Of a DNA stretch of 64,000 bases, positions 45,063 through 56,500 are shown in pieces (positions within the stretch are counted from its first letter, which is position 1; each line of letters begins with the position of its first letter). Below the pieces are notes generated by a model. It did not search any database, was not told the origin of the DNA, and worked only from the letters and a program-made list of their open reading frames with translations. The position numbers and the translations under genes were made by a program. The DNA is from Symbiodinium natans. Its lineage: Eukaryota > Sar > Dinophyceae > Suessiales > Symbiodiniaceae. The DNA is taken from positions 62,001-126,000 of the forward strand of contig CAJNDS010000374.1 in the NCBI GenBank assembly GCA_905221605.1, read 5' to 3'.

Positions 45063-47584
45063 GTATGGATCCAGGCAGAGATCGTCACTGCCAACGACAA
45101 AGAGATCATTGCCCCGGCCTCAGCGGGCCTGGCGGTCACAAGCTTCAGAAACAATCAATGCCCCTCGCTACAATTGCACTGCGTGGAGGTCAAGACAGCA
45201 GAAGACCCAAACAGCAGGATCGTATTGGGGCCTCACGAGCCCATTTTCCTCAGGACTGTCAAGTAGCGGAGCTTTGAGGGATTGAGGGATCGAGGGATCG
45301 AGGGATCTGAAGGCCTGTTGGATGTGCTCAGGACCTCAGATGTTTTCACGTCTGAGGGCCTTTCAGTGCTGGATGACCTGTGCCCCCCTTTCAAGCAATC
45401 GCACGTGGCATGTGGATCAAGCGTTCTGCCGTCGACCTCTTGGGGCATTCGCGAGACGTCCTAGATGTTCAGGTGCCAGCTGACGCACCTCCACGAGCCG
45501 GCAGTGCCTCAAGGGTGTTTCAACACCTGTTTTGAGCCCCCAGTTTTTGAGCCCCGCTTGGTTCAGCACCTTCAGCAGCCTCTCGTGCTGGCCCGAAGCA
45601 CCTGAACAGGTGCTCAGCTCCTTGCAGAACCGCTTCGACATTGACAAGATCTACACCTTCACGGGCCCCATCCTCATCGCGCCGGGGTCCTCGGGGCGAT
45701 CGTGAGCGATGTGGTGAGCGATGTGGTGAGCGATGTGGTGAGCGATGTGGTGAGCGATGTGGTGAGCGATGTGGTGAGCGATGTCGGGAGCGGTGGGGGG
45801 AGCGATGGGGGGAGCGATGCGAGCGTTTTTTGAGGCTCAATCCCTTCAAGAGCATACCTGGTCTTTACGATGAGGAGGCCCCATGCCTGTTACAAGCCTC
45901 TGTAGCGCACACCATGGCTCTTAGCAGGTCCTCAGGAGCTTCATGACCACCAAGCCCTCCAGCAAGCCGCCCTCCACCCCAGCTTGCTGTAGAGTGCAGA
46001 GCGGAGTGCAGAGCGGTTGAAGAGGTTTGGAAGGAGTGGGAGGATGTCTGGGGAGAGCGTGTGCCAAAGAGAGGACACACCGTGACACCTGAGAGCAGTC
46101 ACTTCCCTCGCCTTCCCCTCTTTCCCCCTTTGATCCCTTCTCCCTCCTCTGCGCTAGGCACGTCTTCAACACCTCGAACGCCACCTACCGCGGCATCTGC
46201 GACCGGCGGAAGAGCCAGCCAGGGCCCAGAATAGAGCCGAGATGATGTCTTTTCGCATCAGCGTGCAAGAAAGCGCTCTGTCTCGTCAGGACGGTTCTCA
46301 TCAGCGGCGAGTCTGGAGCTGGAAAGACGGAGACAACGAAGTTCGTGATGCGACCCGACTTATCCTTTAATGTGTCGTGAATAAACATGGTCGAAGCGCG
46401 CAGAGGGAGGAAGGAGACATGAGGAGTCATGTCGTGAGCCACCGGAGCAGAGACTGAGCCAGATGTGTCTCTTGTTGGGCGGGCCAGTGGCGGGCCGTGG
46501 CCCCGCCAGCCGGTTGCGACATCCCGAGCGCGAGCATTTTGTTGAGAGGAGCTTGGGGTAGAGGGAGAAGAGGCGCCCCCCCCCCTGCACCACCCGCTCC
46601 AAAATCCAGCCCTCGCAAGAATGCATGAGAAAGAGATGGGTATGAAAGCATGGGAGCATGAGGAAAGGGGAGAGGAGGAAAGGGGAGAGCAGGAAAGGAG
46701 AGGGGGATGACTTTCTGCGATTCAATAAATATTCAAATCGGTAACCCGCTCTGAGCCTAAACGCCCAGCGGGACTTTCTTCCAGCGCCACCTATGCCACC
46801 ATAGCATTTGTTCCGCCCCCAAGTTTTTCTACAAGAGCGCTGAGGAAGTTCCTGGCTATGGCCGGGGCTGCCGACGGGCAGGTGACCAGTGCCGCGGCCC
46901 TCAAGACTCCCAGATTGGGGGGGGGGGGTTCGAAAAGGAATGAAAAGCATGAACAGAAAACATCAAAAACAATGAGAAAACAGAGCCATCTCCGGCTTCC
47001 GGTCTCTGAGGTGGAGAAGCAAGTCTTGGAGTCGAACCCTTTGCTCGAAGCCTTTGGCAACGCCCGAACACTGAGGCCCTGAGCGAAGTTCTCCGCTGCC
47101 AAAGGATTTGATTTTGAACTCTTGCGTATTAAGCATTGCGAGGAACGACAACTCCAGCCGATTTGGAAAGCTGCGGCGCTCAGGGGAGAACCCTTGTTGT
47201 ACAACGCTATGTGAACAGCCGTGTCGTCCAGGTTCATCGAGCTGCAATTTCGAACTTCCAGCCAAGCGTTGTCCTGAGCTGCAGTTCTTTCCTGGCTGCT
47301 CTCATCTGTCGCGCAGTTTTCTGCTACTCTACCTGTTCTTCTACGATGGTTAACACGATGAGAAGCTAACATGTAAAGCTGATGGATTTGTGTAAAACGA
47401 GGATGCATCATCCTTGGGCGTGGCCGGCGAGAATTGCCGCCTCTGTGGTGCGCGCATCCAGACCTACCTCCTTGAGAAGGCGCATTTCTCCTAAAGGAGA
47501 AGTTGTCAGAGGCAACTGCGTGGGACGCAGGTGCGCGTCTGCGACCAGCAGGAAGGGGAAAGGAATTACCACCTCTTCTACGAG
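45063..47584 (+). CDS. Myosin exons, first cluster (SH3-like start to FYE)
   Basis: Exons: about 45063-45257 (VWIQAEIVTANDKEI; ends uncertain), about 45332-45379, 45473-45503, 45610-45680, 45835-45877, 45928-45968, 46158-46217, 46290-46349, 46845-46881, 47011-47075, 47143-47169, 47232-47265, 47432-47479 and 47531-47584. Codons are split consistently between neighbours, for example GA-GGT-type joins that rebuild KSQ-TVLISGESGAGKT and RFGK-FIELQF. The P-loop Lys and Thr are at 46324-46329. Switch I is interrupted by an intron after Lys. Donor types in order from the second exon: GT, GT, GC, GC, GC, GC, GC, GT, GC, GC, GC, GC, GT. No inactivating change is visible. Confidence 0.88.
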
Positions 47585-50500
47585 GTGCCGGTTGCAGAGT
47601 GATCTCTCACATGGGCTGCCGACGTGTGAAACGCTGCGAGACGTGTCCTACTGCATTTTACCAGAGATGTCCCGGCCATTAAGTACCACCTTTTCAGGAC
47701 CCTTGCGACTGCACGAGAATTGTTGCGCTTGAATGCTTGCGTCAGCGTGCGATGTGCGGTCTCTTTCGGCCCACTGCGCAAACCAACACTGATTCTCAGC
47801 TGGAGCTATTGCTTGTGAAGCCTTTAAGTCAAATTTCCTTGCTCCGGATGCACTGGCGTCCGTGTGCGCGAGTCCTGCTCCTCCTCCAAACAATTATCTG
47901 CATTGCTATGTATATAAATAAATGCTCACCGCCCCCCTTCCGATGACCCACCGTGAGGCCGTGTCGGAGTAAGAAATCCATATTTAGTCATGGGTATGAA
48001 TTTAATAAGAACCCTATTAATTGAATGCAAACCCTATGAAAATTAATACGAATTCGATTAACAATTAATAAGACTCGTATTGCAATGAATAAGAATCTTA
48101 TTGAATTAATAGGAAAATGACTTGGAATCATATTTGAGTCATAGGAACTCTCTATCAAACGTCATGGGAATGCTATAAAGATGTAGAAATAATGATAGGG
48201 CCCCTGTGAAGAATAGTAGGACGCCTGTGAAAATGAAAAGGGACCCTTTTTGAATTCACGGGAATATGGGAATTCTATTAGATCTAAATAGGAATCCTAT
48301 TAATATTTCTCTTGATCTTGTTATGATGAACTAGAATCCTATTCAAATTATGAGGAACCCCACTAAAATTCATAAGAGCCCTTTTACAAATTAAGAGGAT
48401 TCTTTTCAATGAAGAGGGTCCTACCATCAATAGGAATTTATAAGCAACACCATTAAAAATCACAAGAACCCTATTGCAAATTAATATGAATCCTTTGAAA
48501 ATGAAGAGAAATCCTCCTAAATTTTTTGGAACCAATAGGAATCCTACAACAAATAAATGTGGTTCGGATTTCTCGGCTTCCTGTTAGAATTAATGTGATG
48601 TTGGCTCCAAAACCATCTTTGTACGAAGCATAAGAACCCTATTGCAACTTAATAGGAATCCTTATAAAATGAAGAGAAATCCTACTAAAATTAATAGGCC
48701 CTGAGCTGTGTGTGGACCACAGCGTGTGGTAGGCTCAAGGGCGCCGTCGCAGGATTTGGCCGCCTGTGACTGCCGGTGCCCCGGAGGCGGACCAACCCAC
48801 ACGGCCCTGCTGGGCCTGGTGCTGCTGGCTGGTGCTGCTTGCTACGTGGGTGCCCTACGCTGGTGCTGCTGGCTACTTGGGTGCCCTGCTGGCTGGCTGG
48901 TACTTGGGTGCCCTGCATGGCCTGGTGCTGCTGGCTGGTGCTGCTTGCTACTTGGGTGCCCTGCTGGGCCTGGTGCTGCTGGATGGTTGCTACTTGGGTT
49001 GGGTGCCCTACTAGGCCTGGTGCTGCTGGCTGGTGCTGCTTGCTACTTGGGTGCCCTGCTGGGCCTGGTGCAGCTGGATGCCTGCTACTTGGGTGCCCTG
49101 CTGGGCGTGGTGCTGCTGGGGTGCTGCTTGCTGCTTGTTTGCTCTGCTGGGCCTGGTGCTGCTGGCTGGTGCTGCTTGCTACTTGGGTGCCCTGCTGGGC
49201 GTGGTGCTGCTGGCTGGTGCTGCTTGCTACTTGGGTGTCCTGCTGGGCCTGGTGCTGCTGGCTGGTGCTGCTTGCTACTTGGGTGCCCTACTGGACTGCT
49301 GGCTGGTGCTGCTTCCTACTTGGGTGCTCTGCTGGGCGGTGCCTGCCGGCTGGTGCTTGCGTGCTACTTGGGTGCCCTGCTGGGCCTGGTGCTGCTGGAT
49401 GGTTGCTACTTGGGTGCCCTGCTGGGCCTGGTGCTGCTGGCTGGTGCTGCTTGCTACTTGGGTGCCCTACTAGGCCTGGTGCTGCTGGCTGGTGCTGCTT
49501 GCTACTTGGGTGCCCTGCTGGGCCTGGTGCAGCTGGATGCCTGCTACTTGGGTGCCCTGCTGGGTGTGGTGCTGCTGGGGTGCTGCTTGCTGCTTGTTTG
49601 CTGTGCTGGGCCTGGTGCTGCTGACTGGTGCTGCTTGTACTTGGGTGCCGTGCTGGGCCTGGTGGTGCTGGCTGGTGCTTGCGTGCTGCTTGGCTGCCCT
49701 GCTGGATGCTTGCTACTTGGGTGCCCTTCTGGGTGTGGTGTTGCTGGCTGGTGCTGCTTGCTACTTGGGTGCTGTGCTGGGCCTGGTGCTGGCTGGTGCT
49801 GCTTGCTACTTGTGTGCCCTGCTGGGCGCGGTGCTGCTGGTGCTGCTTGCTACTTGGGTGCCAGCGCCTGGTCCTGCTGGTGCAGCCGCTTCTGCCCCAG
49901 ACCCCCGAAAACCTGGGTCTGGGCCAGATGTGTCTCATGGCTCAGGGATGCCACAGGTGCCACAGGTGCAAGGTACCTATTGGGTGCCCTACTGGGCTGG
50001 TGCTGCTGGCTGGTGCTGCTTGCTACTTGGGTGCCCTGCTGGGCCTGGTGCTGCTGGCTGGTGCTTGCTTGCTACTTGGGTGCCACCTGGTGCTGCTGGA
50101 TGGTTGCTACTTGGGTGACCTGCTGGAGCTACTTGCTGGACCTGGTGCTGCTGGCTGGTGCTGCTTGCTACTTGGGTGCCCTGCTGGGCCTGGTGCTGCT
50201 GGCTGGTGCTGCTGGCTGGTGGTGCTGCCTGGTGCTGCTGGCTGGTGCCGCTGGTACTTGAGTGCCCTGCTGGTGTGGTGCCTGCTGGTGGTACTTGCGT
50301 GCTACTTGGGTGCCCGGCTGGGCCTGGTGCTGCTGGTGCTTGCTACTTGGGTGCCCTGCCGGGTCTGGTGCTGCTGGCTGGTGCTTGCGTGCTACTTGGG
50401 TGGTGTGCTGGGCCTGGTGCTGCTGGATGCTTGCTACTTGGATGCCTTGCTGGGCGTGGTGTTGCTGGCTGGTGCTGTTTGCTACTTGGGTGCTGGGCGT

Positions 50501-53500
50501 GGTGCTGCTGGCTGGATCTGCTTGCTACTTGGGTGCTGTGCTGGGCGTGGTGCTGCCGGCTGGTGCTGCTTGCTACTTGGGTGCCCTGCTGGGTCTGGTG
50601 CTGCTGGCTGGTGCTGCTTGCTACTTGGGTGCCAGCGCCTGGTGCTGCTGGCTGGTGCTGATTGCTACTTGGGTTCCAGCGCCTGGCGCTGCTGGCTGGT
50701 GCAGCCGCTTCCAGACCCCCGTTCTGAGGCCGAAAACCTGGGTCTGGGCCAGATGTGGAATCACAGGAATGGCACAGGTGCTACAGGTGCAAGGTACGCA
50801 GGTGACCGCATCTCCACGGGAGGGTTGGCTATTTCGGTGCCCTACTGGTCCTGGTGCTGCTGGCTGGTGCTGCTTGCTACTTGGGTGCCCTGCTGGGCCG
50901 GTGCTGCTGGCTGGTGCTTGCGTGCTACTTGGGTGCCGGGTGCTACTTCTTGGCTGGTGGTGCAGGCTGGTGCTGCTGGCTGGTGCCGCTGGCTGGTGCT
51001 TGCTGGTACTTGCGTGCTACTTGGGTGCCCTCCTAAACCTGGTGCTGCTGGTGCTTGCTACTTGGGTGCCCTGCCGGGCCTGGTGCTGCTGGCTGGTGCT
51101 TGCGTGCTACTTGGGTGCCCTGCTGGGCCGGTGCTGCTGGATGGTTGCTACTTGGATGTTTGGTGGGCGTGGTGTTGCTGCTTGGGTGGTCTGCCCTCCG
51201 GGCTGGCTGCCGACTGGTGCTGCTTGCTACTTAAGTGCCCTGCTGGGCCTGGTGCTGCCGGCTGGTGCTGCTGCTGGCTCTGCTGGGGCTGGTGCTGCTT
51301 GGTACTTGAGTGCCATGCAGCCGCTTCTGCCCCAAACCCTCGTTCTGCCAGATTCTCTGGTCTCATGGCTCAGGAATGCCACAGGTGCCACAGGTGCAAG
51401 ACCGCATCTCCACCCGAGGGGTTGGACCAACTGGCTACTTGGGTGCCCTGCTGGGCCTGGTTGCTGGTGCTGCTTGCTACTTGGGTCTACTTGCGTGCTC
51501 TGCTGGGCCTGGCGCCACTGGTGCTGCATGCTACTGGTGTGCCCTGCTACTGGTGCTGCTGGCGGGTGCAGCTTGCTACTCTGGTGCCCTGCTGGGCCTG
51601 GCGCTGCTGGCTGGTGCTGCTTGGTTCTTGGGCGCCATGCTGGTTGCCCTGCTGGTGGTTGGTGCTTGCGTGCTACTTGGTGGGCCTGCTGGCTGGTGCT
51701 GCTTGCCTGGTGCTGCTGGCTGGTGCTGATTGCTACTGGGTCCCTGCTGGGCCTGGTGCTGCTGGTTCTTGCGTGCTACTTGGGTGCTCTGCTGGGCCTG
51801 GTGCTGGCTGGTGCTGCTTACTACTTGGGTGCCCTTCTCGGCCTGGTGCCCTGCTGGGCCTTTAGCCTGCTGTGCCTGCGCCGCTGGTGCGCGCCTGTTG
51901 CGTGCAGTTCTTTATCGTCTCTTGGCCGGGTGCTCCCGGGGCGCTCTGCCAGCTTGAACTCCAAGCGGAGGGGCTATGACGTTGTACGGAGCCCCTGAGA
52001 TGCCGGGAGGGATGGCGCCTTAGGCACGGCACTGCTACGAGCAGGTGCCAGCACTCACTCACTCACTCACTCACTCACTCACTAAAATTAATAGGAACCA
52101 CTAGGAAACCAAAAAAAAATGGAAATTAACAGAAACCATAGGAATCCTTCTACATTGAATAAGAACCCTATGAAAATTCAAAAGAATATTATGAAATGGT
52201 AGAGGAGTCCTTTTAAGATGGTTAGGAACCCTTTGACGCTAATCGGAATTTTTTAGGAACCCCAGGCAAAATTCATAAGAAGAACCCTATTACAAATTGA
52301 TAGGAATCCGTTGAAAATGGAGAGGAATCCTACTAAAATGAATAGGAACCAATAGGAATCCTACAAAATTCAATGTGGTTCGTTTTCAACAGTTCTAGGC
52401 TTCCTGATATGAATCTTAAAAAAGAAGTATGGGCCCTTTTTCATTTCAGAGGAACCCTTTTGGAATTAGAAGAACCACTTTAAAATGATTAAGAGCCTTG
52501 TTGAAATGCATGAGAACCTTATTGAAAAGTACTAGGAATCCTATGACGTTGAATAAGAACCCTCTGAAAGTTCATAAGGCTAAAAGTAAAATGAAAAGAA
52601 GTCCTATAAAGATGGTTAGGAACCCCTTAACATTAATAGGAATAGGAATGCTATTGCTGAGATTAATATAACACTGACCAAAACCAACCTTGTCCCGCTG
52701 AAAAGAAAGAGCCTCCAAGCATGCTGACACGTCCTGCTTCGAAAGAAAACCGTCCACTGGACAGCTACATGTAGAGCTGAACGGTTCTGGCCCGAGAGAG
52801 GTACGAGGCAAAACCAAAAAACCATAAACAACATGCTTTTTAGAGAATGGGGCGGGGTATTTGAAAAAGAGTTTTTTTGGTTTTGCCTCGAAAAAGATGG
52901 TTTTCTATGAAAAACAATCTTTTTACGAGGCAAAATCAACAAAAACATCTTTTTCAACATCCCCCCCCCCCCCCCCCCCCATTCTCTTAAAAAGTTGGGT
53001 GTTTTGGTTTCTTGGTCTCGCCCGTGTCGGCGTCCAGTCCTGTGGTCCGTGTGGGGTCTGTTTTGTCGAGAGACAGCCACTGAAAGTAGAAGAATATAGG
53101 GCACGAGCGGGTTTTAAACGGTATTTACGATGGAAACAGATCTGGGTGGGTCATGGGGGGGGGGGGGGGGTTGGTCGTCCCCCCCCCCCCCCCCCTGGAA
53201 CCCAGGTCTGACCAGAGATCCAGGATCTTCGATTCGGGTTCCGGGGCCGATTCAACCTGAATCGGGTCGATTCAACCTGAATCGGGCGCCGGAACCAAGA
53301 ACCAAGAATTCCACAAAAACTTTTCCTGGGAATCTTGGTTCTTGGTTCTTGGTTCCGGGGGCCGATTCAACCTGAACCGGGGCCCGGAATTAAGAACCAA
53401 GATTCCCACAGAACTTTTCCTGGAAATCTTGGTTCTTGGTTCCGGGGGCCGATTCAACCTGAATCGCGCCGATTCAGGTTGAATCGGTAAATCTTGCTAC

Positions 53501-56500
53501 GGTTTGAGCAATGGCCAGAAAGATGCAACCTCTGTTCACATGCGGGGGGGCCTTTGGATCATAAAGGAGAGTCCCTAAGTTTTTTAAAAACTTGTCCATA
53601 AATCCTGTTTTCGCTAAACCCTAAAGAGCGGGATCCTTACGTCTTCTTCCCTAAATCGTATTCCCTTAATCTTATTCCCCAAACCCTATGCCGAAAAACC
53701 ATGCATAAGGCGGGTGGTCCTTATAAGTAACGAAAAGACAGAAGCCTTAATCTCGAAGACAATGGCCCTATTCCCTAAATCCTTTCGCTCAATCCCAAAG
53801 AGTGGGATCCCCAAAGCGAAGTCTAAATTCCTAAGCCCTAAAGAGGGGCTTCTTAAATTCTAAAGATCCCTGGGAAAGCTTTTTACATCCTAAGCAACCT
53901 AACCCTACTCCCTAAAGCCGACATAGTTCCCTGCAGTGGGTCAGTGGGTCTCTCTGAGTCAGCCAGGCGGGTGGCAAAAAATAACCGACATAAATATAAG
54001 CAAATAAAGCTCTCATAGATAGATTTGGAAACTACCCGTTTCAAGTACGGGAACCCTAGAACCAAGAATAACCTTGGACCTTCAACCCTAAACCCTAAGT
54101 GTTGAAGCGTAGTACCTGCACATGTCTAGCTGTAGCTCGTTGTTTTCCTTTGCTTATAGGCCCAAACCAAAGCCTTGAGCATGTCATTTTTTTACGTATG
54201 TATCACGTATATAGGTGCCAAGCTCTGTAGTAGTGTAGCATCAAGACTTCAAGATTGTCTTCGGATTCTTTTTGCTGTGTGTAAAACTCCGCGCGTTTGG
54301 TGAGCCATGGCAGGTTTAGGAGCAGGGGAATTGATCAGTCCACTTGTTTCTGCACAGCCTGCTGGGGCTTCACCTCAGCAGGTTATGAGCCCAACGCTTG
54401 GGCAAGGGCACTATGGCACCCTGGGCAATATGCCATCCCCGCTACCCGGGAGGGATGGTCACCCAGGTTCACAGGATGCAACGCCAACACCTGCGCAAGT
54501 GCACGCCGCAGGTGGAGTGGGCTTTGCATCGGACACGGCTGCGGGAAGGGCGTCTGGAGGTGGGGACCCAGCAGAAGGCACACCCCAGGTGTCGACCACC
54601 ACTGATGGTGGGATGATTGTAAGTGCACCCCGAAGTGCACTACCACGAAGCATAGCTCCAGGCGGAAGCCCAGGACCAGAGGCCAACGCCAGCGCACATC
54701 AAGCCGCATCAAGTGAGGCCCGTCCGGCTACGGATTTGAGCGGGGGTGGAGTGCTGGGGGGTATAAGGTCAACTGGGGAGACCGTGGGGGGAGAGGGGTT
54801 TGTTACTCCGAGGTCACAGCAGGGATTGCCTACCATCGCCGAAATGGTTGAGGGGTTTCCTGCAACCGGCCTTCGAATTATGTCGAGGGTTGGAGAGTTT
54901 TTTCAGGTGGCTAGGACTGAGGTACTTCCGGTTGTGCCGTCAGTTGAGCAGCAAGCCACCCCGCCAAGAAGTGCGATGCACGCGCGTGCAGGCCCGTTGC
55001 CCTTGGGAGATGGGAGTGTGGGTTCGCAGACAGGTTCCCCGCCGCAGGTGGTGGGTTCACGCAGCACCCCCACTTCATTTGCCCCGGGCCCCGGAAGGGA
55101 GACCCCGTTGCTCAATGCAGAGATGTTGCAGCGTATGCAAGCTTTAGAGCATAGGGCCCCATTGTTTTACCCTAGCCAACCCGTAGTTTCTGACAGACCT
55201 CAAAGTGGCACAGATGCCACATCAATCCCTCAAGAGGTCATCCAGGCAGAGGTTGCTAGGCAACTGGCCGTTTTGGACCAGCGCGCTACAGCACGGGAGT
55301 TAGAGATTGCAGCGCAGGAGCTAGAGATTCAAAGGCTCAGGCAGCAGATTGCAGAGGCCAACGCTCACAGGGAGCAGGCGTTGAGGGCTGCAGCACTTTC
55401 GAGCGCCCAGTCCACTGCACATGTCCCGGTGCAGCCTCCGCAGGTTGCAATGCAGTCTCAGCTGTCTCAGGCTTCCGTGCCCAACATGTCTCAGGTACAA
55501 GGTGTTGCATCTCAAGCGGTTGATGCCAGTAGGAGTGTGGCGCCCGCTATTCAGGCTACATCTTTTCCGGGTTTGTTGTCGAGTTTATGGTCCGGGTTAG
55601 GAGGTTCGCGTAGGTCCGACAGGGATGCCAGCTCTCCTCCACCCGGAAGGGCTGGAACTATGCAAGCGGATCTTCCCGCGCAGGTGCCACAGGTGCAAGG
55701 TACACAGGTGCCCGCGTCACCGCCCGGAAGGGTTGGTGCCTATTCACAGGTGCCACACGCGCAGGCCTCAGGTACGCAGGTGCCGCCAGCCGCAGCTCCA
55801 GGAGGAGCAGCTGACAGTGCAATGCACGGCCTGCCTCAGGTTCCACCGCCGCCAGGTTTGCAAGGAGGCTCAGTTCCAGGAGGAGCGGTTCCCGCGCTTC
55901 CCGGGGGAACTCATGGCCTTGCTTCAGGTAGCCCAGCATTGGATGCATTGTTCTTAGGGATGCAACAGCTGCAAAGCGTACAGTTGCAGCAGCTCCGGAA
56001 CCAGGATAGTGACGCTCCTGAAGTTGTAAAGCCCGGAACCGCAGATTTGCCCAAGTTAGCCGCTCCAGATCCCTCAACAGGTTCCCTAGATTTCCAGGAT
56101 TGGCTGCAGTTGGTAGGTGGATTGATGGGTGATCTTTCGGACACTTCGGGTTCATGGTGGGCAGCTGTTTTGCAGGTGAGCCGTGATGCCTATGAGAGGT
56201 GGGTAGTGTCAAGTCCCATTGAGCGCCTGCGCATACAGCCAGATGATAGGCCCGAGTTGGTCGAGGGTAAATGGAGTAGGGTGAATGCCAGAGCGTGCGT
56301 GATGCTGTTGGGTGCCCTGCATGAAACCGTTAAGTCGGACCTCATAGCCCGTAAAACCACCCAGGTTGCGTCGCACATCTTGTTCAGGTTGCACACTCAG
56401 TACCTCCCGGGAGGGACGGCCGAGAGGACCTTGGTGTTGAGCAATCTGCAACATCCCACGGATGTGGAAGATGCAGCGTCAGGTGGCTTTGAGGGCTTGG

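Noticed and set aside
48708-51998. CRISPR-like array or membrane-protein gene in the 48-bp repeats
   Set aside because: The repeats are head-to-tail without unique spacers, and the coding look follows from the unit length.
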